This document shows positions 5,944-9,176 of a stretch of DNA of 9,176 nt, piece by piece. A program made the position numbers and the translations under genes. Positions within the stretch are counted from its first letter, which is position 1; every line of letters starts with the position of its first letter. The notes beneath the pieces are model-generated. The model was not told the DNA's origin and did no database searches. It saw only the letters and a list, made by a program, of their open reading frames with translations. The stretch comes from Cytophagales bacterium. GTDB lineage: Bacteria > Bacteroidota > Bacteroidia > Cytophagales > Cyclobacteriaceae. The DNA is taken from the NCBI GenBank assembly GCA_003541895.1, contig DPLR01000146.1, positions 1-9,176 of the forward strand. The letters are read 5' to 3'.

Positions 5944-7495
5944 TTTTCGAAGTTAAGGAAATTATAGGGATAATCATTTCTTCTAAGCTCACACCGCCAT
6001 GCTGAAAGGTATCTTTGTAAAAATTGACGTAGTAATTGTAGTTGTTAGGGTAAGCGAAAAACTGATCTTCAATAGCAAAGACATACGTAGTCGAAACATT
6101 TTGCTTGGGCAAATAAAAACGTTCGGGCTTCATGGCTTGCATAACCTTATCTCCTTCAAAGCCTAAATTTTTTCCTTGTTTGTAGCGCAAATTAGTATTC
6201 ACATTTTTGTCGCCTACAATTTTAAAGGCGCGCTTTACGCGAATGGTTCCGTGGTCGGTGGTAATGATCACTTTCACTTTCTTTTCCGAAATCTTTCGCA
6301 GGATTTCTAACAATGGAGAATGGATAAACCACGACTTTGTTATGGACCGATACGCAGCTTCGTCTGGAGCTAACTCACGAATCATCGCCATATCTGTGCG
6401 CGCGTGCGAAAGCATATCAACGAAATTGTAGACGATCACATTCAGTTTATTGCCGAATAAATTATTTACAGAGTCGGCCAAGTCGCGCCCTTCCTCCAAT
6501 TGTTTTATTTTGTGATAAGAAAATTTGAAGTTGAGGTTGTTTCGCTTGATCTGCCTTGCTAAAAATTCGTCTTCGAAATTATTTTTCCCTTCATCAACAT
6601 CTTCACCCACCCAAAGATCAGGATACGTTTTTTCCATCTCAGAGGGAAGCATCCCAGAAAAAATAGCATTGCGTGCATACGCGGTGGTGGTTGGCAAAAT
6701 GGAGTAATACGTTTCTTCTAAATCAACATTGAAAAATTCGGTGATGATTGGCTCAAGTACTTTCCATTGATCATACCTCAAATTGTCGATCACTATCAAA
6801 AAAGTAGACTCATGTTTTGCCACTTCAGGAAAGACCACTTTCTTCATCAACTGATGCGAGAACATGGGGCGATCGGCATTAGGATTGTTAAGCCAGTTCT
6901 CATAATTCTTTTTGATGAATCGACAAAAGTTGGTGTTGGCCTCTACCTTCTGACTTTCCAAAACATCGGCCATATCGTTGTTGCCCGATTCGTCCATTTG
7001 CAATTCCCAATAAACTAACTTTTTATATATGTCTGCCCATTGCTGATGGTTCATGTTGTCGAGCAAGGCCATGCCAATTTTACCAAACTCTTGCTGATAA
7101 CCTGAGTTTGTTTTCTCACTGATCAGTCTCTTGTTGTCTAGAATTTTTTTGATGGAAAGTAAAATCTGGCTTGGGTTAATCGGCTTGATAAGGTAATCTT
7201 CAATCTTTGCTCCGATGGCTTCTTCCATAATCCGCTCTTCTTCGTTTTTGGTGATCATCACCACGGGAAGATTGGGTTTATTATTTTTTATGAGACTCAA
7301 CGCCTCAAGGCCGCTCATGCCGGGCATATTCTCATCCAGAAAAACAATATCGAAATGTTTTGAGTCGCTTAGTTCAACGGCTTCGGCTCCGTTATTTACA
7401 GGTGTGATGTCATAACCGCGTTGTTGCAAAAAGAGAATGTGTGGCTTCAGTAAATCTATTTCATCGTCAGCCCAGAGAATCGTGTACCTTTGCAT
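5936..7495 (-). CDS. porX: PorX-type response regulator with PglZ (alkaline-phosphatase-fold) effector domain
   Basis: 519 residues from the ATG at 7493-7495, chosen because MQRYTILWADDE begins the receiver domain directly; 32 further upstream codons are open but encode nothing recognisable and run into the divergent gene. The receiver domain (about 1-120) has D10-D11, phospho-acceptor D54 (FLDENMPG), T82 and K104. A helical linker follows, then a PglZ domain (about 230-515) with IVIDNLRYDQW (D237), LPTTTAYARNAIFSG (T270/T271), NFVDMLSHAR (D360, H364), ITTDHG (D414, H415) and FQHGG (H499). These are the zinc and catalytic residues of the alkaline-phosphatase fold, and all are present. PorX works with the sensor kinase PorY in Bacteroidetes and controls type IX secretion system genes; its PglZ domain has been described as a phosphodiesterase acting on small nucleotides. 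It heads the porX-tsaE-ald unit and is divergent from the HD-domain gene. Confidence 0.93.
   Translation of the reverse strand: MQRYTILWADDEIDLLKPHILFLQQRGYDITPVNNGAEAVELSDSKHFDIVFLDENMPGMSGLEALSLIKNNKPNLPVVMITKNEEERIMEEAIGAKIEDYLIKPINPSQILLSIKKILDNKRLISEKTNSGYQQEFGKIGMALLDNMNHQQWADIYKKLVYWELQMDESGNNDMADVLESQKVEANTNFCRFIKKNYENWLNNPNADRPMFSHQLMKKVVFPEVAKHESTFLIVIDNLRYDQWKVLEPIITEFFNVDLEETYYSILPTTTAYARNAIFSGMLPSEMEKTYPDLWVGEDVDEGKNNFEDEFLARQIKRNNLNFKFSYHKIKQLEEGRDLADSVNNLFGNKLNVIVYNFVDMLSHARTDMAMIRELAPDEAAYRSITKSWFIHSPLLEILRKISEKKVKVIITTDHGTIRVKRAFKIVGDKNVNTNLRYKQGKNLGFEGDKVMQAMKPERFYLPKQNVSTTYVFAIEDQFFAYPNNYNYYVNFYKDTFQHGGVSLEEMIIPIISLTSKNV
7485..7492 (+). promoter_or_regulatory. Candidate -7 element (TAnnTTTG) for the HD-domain gene, overlapping the porX start
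   Basis: TACCTTTG matches the Bacteroidetes primary-sigma -7 consensus TAnnTTTG. It ends 49 bases before the ATG at 7542, almost the same spacing as the element ahead of lpxD (47 bases). It lies inside the first codons of porX on the opposite strand, so part of the match is fixed by coding for Met-Gln-Arg-Tyr and could be coincidence. No TTG-type -33 element is visible. No equally good element is seen on the - strand for porX within the 46-base divergent gap. Confidence 0.4.
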
Positions 7496-7541
7496 GGAAA
7501 TTTTAAACTCACAATTTACAATTTTAAAGACAACTGTTGGA

Positions 7542-8333
7542 ATGAATAAAAACAAAATCATTAATGATCCGCTGCATGGTTTTATTGCCATACCCAGTGA
7601 ATTGATTTTTGATTTGATCTCGCACCCCTATTTTCAGCGGCTGCGGTTTATAAAGCAATTAGGCGTAAGCGATTTCATTTATCCCGGAGCCGTTCACACG
7701 CGGTTTCATCACGCCCTAGGCGCCATGCACCTGATGGGGCGCACACTTGAAAGCCTTCGCAAGAAAAAAATAGAAATCAGCACCGAAGAATTTGAAGCTT
7801 CACTCATTGCCATCCTTTTGCATGACATTGGTCATGGACCACTATCTCACTCGCTGGAGGGAATTCTTTTACCTGGCGTGAAGCACGAGAGCATTTCTTA
7901 TCTATTTATGAAATCGCTCAACGAAAATTTTAATGACGCATTAGATCTCGCACTTAAAATTTTCAGGAACAGCTATCCGCGGAAATTTTTTCATCAACTG
8001 GTCAGCAGTCAACTTGATATTGATCGGCTTGATTACCTTAGTCGCGATAGTTTTTTTACTGGCGTGATGGAAGGAACGATTGGTATTGACCGAATTGTTG
8101 CTATGCTCACCGTTCATGAAGATCAGTTGGTGGTGGAAGAAAAAGGCATTTTTAGCATTGAAAGTTTTTTGCACGCCAGGCGATTGATGTACTGGCAAGT
8201 GTACCTTCATAAAACAGCCGTGAGTGTTGAGCGCATGATGGTGAACACCATGAAACGCGCACAATATTTAGCCAACGCCAATGAAAAAATTACTGCCAGC
8301 GAATCGCTTTTGTTTTTCCTGAAGGGAAAATAG
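7542..8333 (+). CDS. HD-domain phosphohydrolase (COG1078, dNTPase/SAMHD1-like), N-terminal catalytic part ended by TAG
   Basis: 263 residues from the ATG at 7542 (MNKNKIINDPLHGF), where the family normally begins; the open frame before it overlaps porX and is not homologous. The HD metal-binding set is visible: HTRFHHALG with H57, LLHDIGHGPLSH with H94-D95, and LDIDRLDYLSRDS with D161 as the likely last ligand. The opening NDPLHGFI and the FQRLRFIKQLG segment are hallmarks of COG1078 proteins, related to dGTP triphosphohydrolases and SAMHD1; the substrate here is unknown. Translation stops at TAG 8331-8333 right after FFLKGK, yet the family's C-terminal part continues in the same frame to 8771, giving the usual total of about 409 codons. 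All catalytic residues lie before the stop, so a truncated but folded enzyme cannot be excluded. The gene is divergent from porX. Confidence 0.85.
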   Translation: MNKNKIINDPLHGFIAIPSELIFDLISHPYFQRLRFIKQLGVSDFIYPGAVHTRFHHALGAMHLMGRTLESLRKKKIEISTEEFEASLIAILLHDIGHGPLSHSLEGILLPGVKHESISYLFMKSLNENFNDALDLALKIFRNSYPRKFFHQLVSSQLDIDRLDYLSRDSFFTGVMEGTIGIDRIVAMLTVHEDQLVVEEKGIFSIESFLHARRLMYWQVYLHKTAVSVERMMVNTMKRAQYLANANEKITASESLLFFLKGK

Positions 8334-8771
8334 TCATCGAACGAATTGGCTCATCAGCCACAGGTGCTGGAACGGTTTGGGCAAATGGACGACAACGATG
8401 TATGGGGCGCCATTAAACTTTGGCGGCAGCATCCGGATTCTATTTTGAGCAACCTTTGCCAAATGATTTTGAGTCGCGAAATTTTCCGAATCCAATTAAC
8501 ACAATCGCCCATCAAAAAAAGTGAAGCTGAAAAAGTGGGGCAGCAAATTCAGAAGCAATACGAGGTTTTGCGAAAAGATGCCGCATACTATTTGTCGCAC
8601 GGCACAGTGACGAACGAAGCGTATGTGGCGGGCGGGCAACCTATCAACGTTTTGATGAAGTCGGGCCAAGTGCTCGACATAGCCGAGGCCAGCGACCTGC
8701 CCACCATTCAGGCGATGAGCAAAATCGTGAAAAAAAACTATTTATGCTGGCCTAAAAACCTATCTTTGTAA
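8334..8771 (+). pseudogene. C-terminal part of the HD-domain phosphohydrolase, in frame beyond the premature TAG
   Basis: 145 codons continue in the same frame as the catalytic part. They include LERFGQMDDNDVWGAIKLW at 8364-8420, matching the region where COG1078 homologues have a conserved Leu-Asp-Asp-x-Asp-x-x-x-x-Ile-Lys segment, then a helical stretch and a C-terminal strand region ending PKNLSL. No convincing start exists of its own: the earliest options are TTG at 8346 and ATG at 8388, both inside the conserved region and neither with a ribosome binding site. It is thus the rest of one gene, not a separate gene. In homologues this part contributes to oligomerisation or regulation (general family knowledge, not testable here). 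Confidence 0.8.
8761..8768 (+). promoter_or_regulatory. Probable -7 element (TAnnTTTG) of the lpxD promoter
   Basis: TATCTTTG is a full match to the Bacteroidetes -7 consensus. It overlaps the last codons of the HD-domain gene and ends 47 bases before the lpxD ATG, leaving a leader of about 40 bases. An A-run (8730-8737) lies roughly where upstream contacts would be, but there is no clear TTG at -33. It implies that lpxD is transcribed independently of the interrupted gene before it. Confidence 0.6.
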
Positions 8772-8815
8772 GGCGTCCTCTTTCCATTGACGTTTTACCC
8801 TGACGTTGATTTTTT

Positions 8816-9176
8816 ATGGAGTTTACCCTGAATCAAATTGCCGGCATGTTGGGTGGTGAGGTGCGTGGAGACGGGAACCAAAAGATCAACATGCTGGCGA
8901 AAATTCAGGACGCCAGGCCCGGCCAGATTTCATTTTTGTCCAATCCCAAGTACGAACAATACATCTATACCACACAGGCCACTGCCGTCATTGTTCAGCG
9001 TGACTTTCAGCCAAAAAAGGAAATTCATTCTGCCCTCGTGCTGGTGGAAGATCCTTACTCCAGTTTCACTGTGCTCCTGGAAGAATATCACAAACTGATC
9101 AGCTTCCAAAAATCAGGCGTGGAACAGCCTAGTTTTATCGGTGAGAAAACAACCGTTGGAAAAAGTATTTATCGCG
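8816..9176 (+). CDS. lpxD: LpxD, UDP-3-O-acylglucosamine N-acyltransferase (5' part, cut by window end)
   Basis: The ATG at 8816 opens MEFTLNQIAGMLGGEVRGDG, the usual start of LpxD, and 120 codons are visible of the roughly 340-350 expected. The N-terminal uridine-binding domain is recognisable (AKIQDARPGQISFLSNPKY, then ATAVIVQRDF, then ALVLVEDPYSSF), and PSFIGEKTTVGKSIY at the end is the first turn of the left-handed beta-helix of hexapeptide repeats. LpxD adds the second 3-hydroxyacyl chain to UDP-acyl-glucosamine, the third step of lipid A synthesis, in the cytoplasm using acyl-ACP. The catalytic His lies beyond the window. The start is preceded by a T-run without a Shine-Dalgarno sequence, and a TAnnTTTG promoter element lies just upstream. 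The gene is probably first in a lipid A gene cluster continuing to the right. Confidence 0.95.
   Translation, partial: MEFTLNQIAGMLGGEVRGDGNQKINMLAKIQDARPGQISFLSNPKYEQYIYTTQATAVIVQRDFQPKKEIHSALVLVEDPYSSFTVLLEEYHKLISFQKSGVEQPSFIGEKTTVGKSIYR

Noticed and set aside
7437..7541. Longer N-terminus of the HD-domain protein starting at 7437
   Set aside because: It would overlap the porX coding region by about 60 bases, encodes no family sequence, and homologues begin at the NDPLHGF region; ATG 7542 is the natural start.
7496..7591. Longer N-terminus of porX (32 extra codons with a hydrophobic stretch)
   Set aside because: It would run into the divergent HD gene and put a membrane-like segment ahead of a cytoplasmic receiver domain; MQRYTILWADDE is the normal beginning.
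8838..9098. 86-residue open frame on the + strand within lpxD
   Set aside because: It is an out-of-frame shadow of lpxD; the frame beginning at 8816 gives clear LpxD sequence.

Overview
The window looks like chromosomal DNA of a Bacteroidetes (Bacteroidota) bacterium, most probably from the Cytophagales side of the phylum. The evidence is a PorX-type response regulator with a PglZ domain (a regulator of type IX secretion), a TonB-dependent receptor with an N-terminal carboxypeptidase-regulatory-like domain, a HYC_CC_PP-type small protein, start sites preceded by A/T-rich sequence with little Shine-Dalgarno signal, and two good matches to the Bacteroidetes -7 promoter element TAnnTTTG. Genes are dense, no gap without a gene exceeds 300 bases, and I see no mobile element, CRISPR array, tRNA or rRNA.

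Layout. (1) Bases 1-1068, + strand: a kelch-repeat lipoprotein whose start lies before the window and whose reading frame is broken by an in-frame TGA at 97-99, between the lipoprotein signal and the beta-propeller. (2) Bases 1144-4246, + strand: a three-gene metal (probably copper) cassette made of a small secreted HYC_CC_PP-type cysteine protein, a secreted heavy-metal-associated (HMA) domain protein and a TonB-dependent outer-membrane receptor. All three carry a Cys-Cys pair. A perfect 10-bp hairpin at 4256-4281 separates it from the next, convergent unit. (3) Bases 4287-7495, - strand: porX, tsaE and an alanine dehydrogenase/transhydrogenase-family gene. Each pair overlaps by exactly 8 bases, so this looks like one translationally coupled operon read from right to left. 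(4) Bases 7542-8771, + strand, divergent from porX: an HD-domain phosphohydrolase of the COG1078 type, interrupted by an in-frame TAG at 8331-8333 with the rest of the family sequence continuing in the same frame. (5) Bases 8816-9176, + strand: the first third of lpxD (lipid A synthesis), cut by the window end and preceded by a TAnnTTTG promoter element.

How the genes fit together: the copper cassette is a self-contained envelope module, with a periplasmic metal binder, a small companion and an outer-membrane transporter. The porX operon joins a signalling protein to two housekeeping genes, for tRNA t6A modification and amino-acid redox chemistry. lpxD begins the lipid A section. The two premature in-frame stops in otherwise intact genes are the most surprising feature. 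They are either base-call errors, recent gene decay, or suppressed codons. The most system-like element is the three-protein Cys-Cys metal cassette, which is a recurrent Bacteroidetes arrangement whose small member has, to my knowledge, no assigned function.
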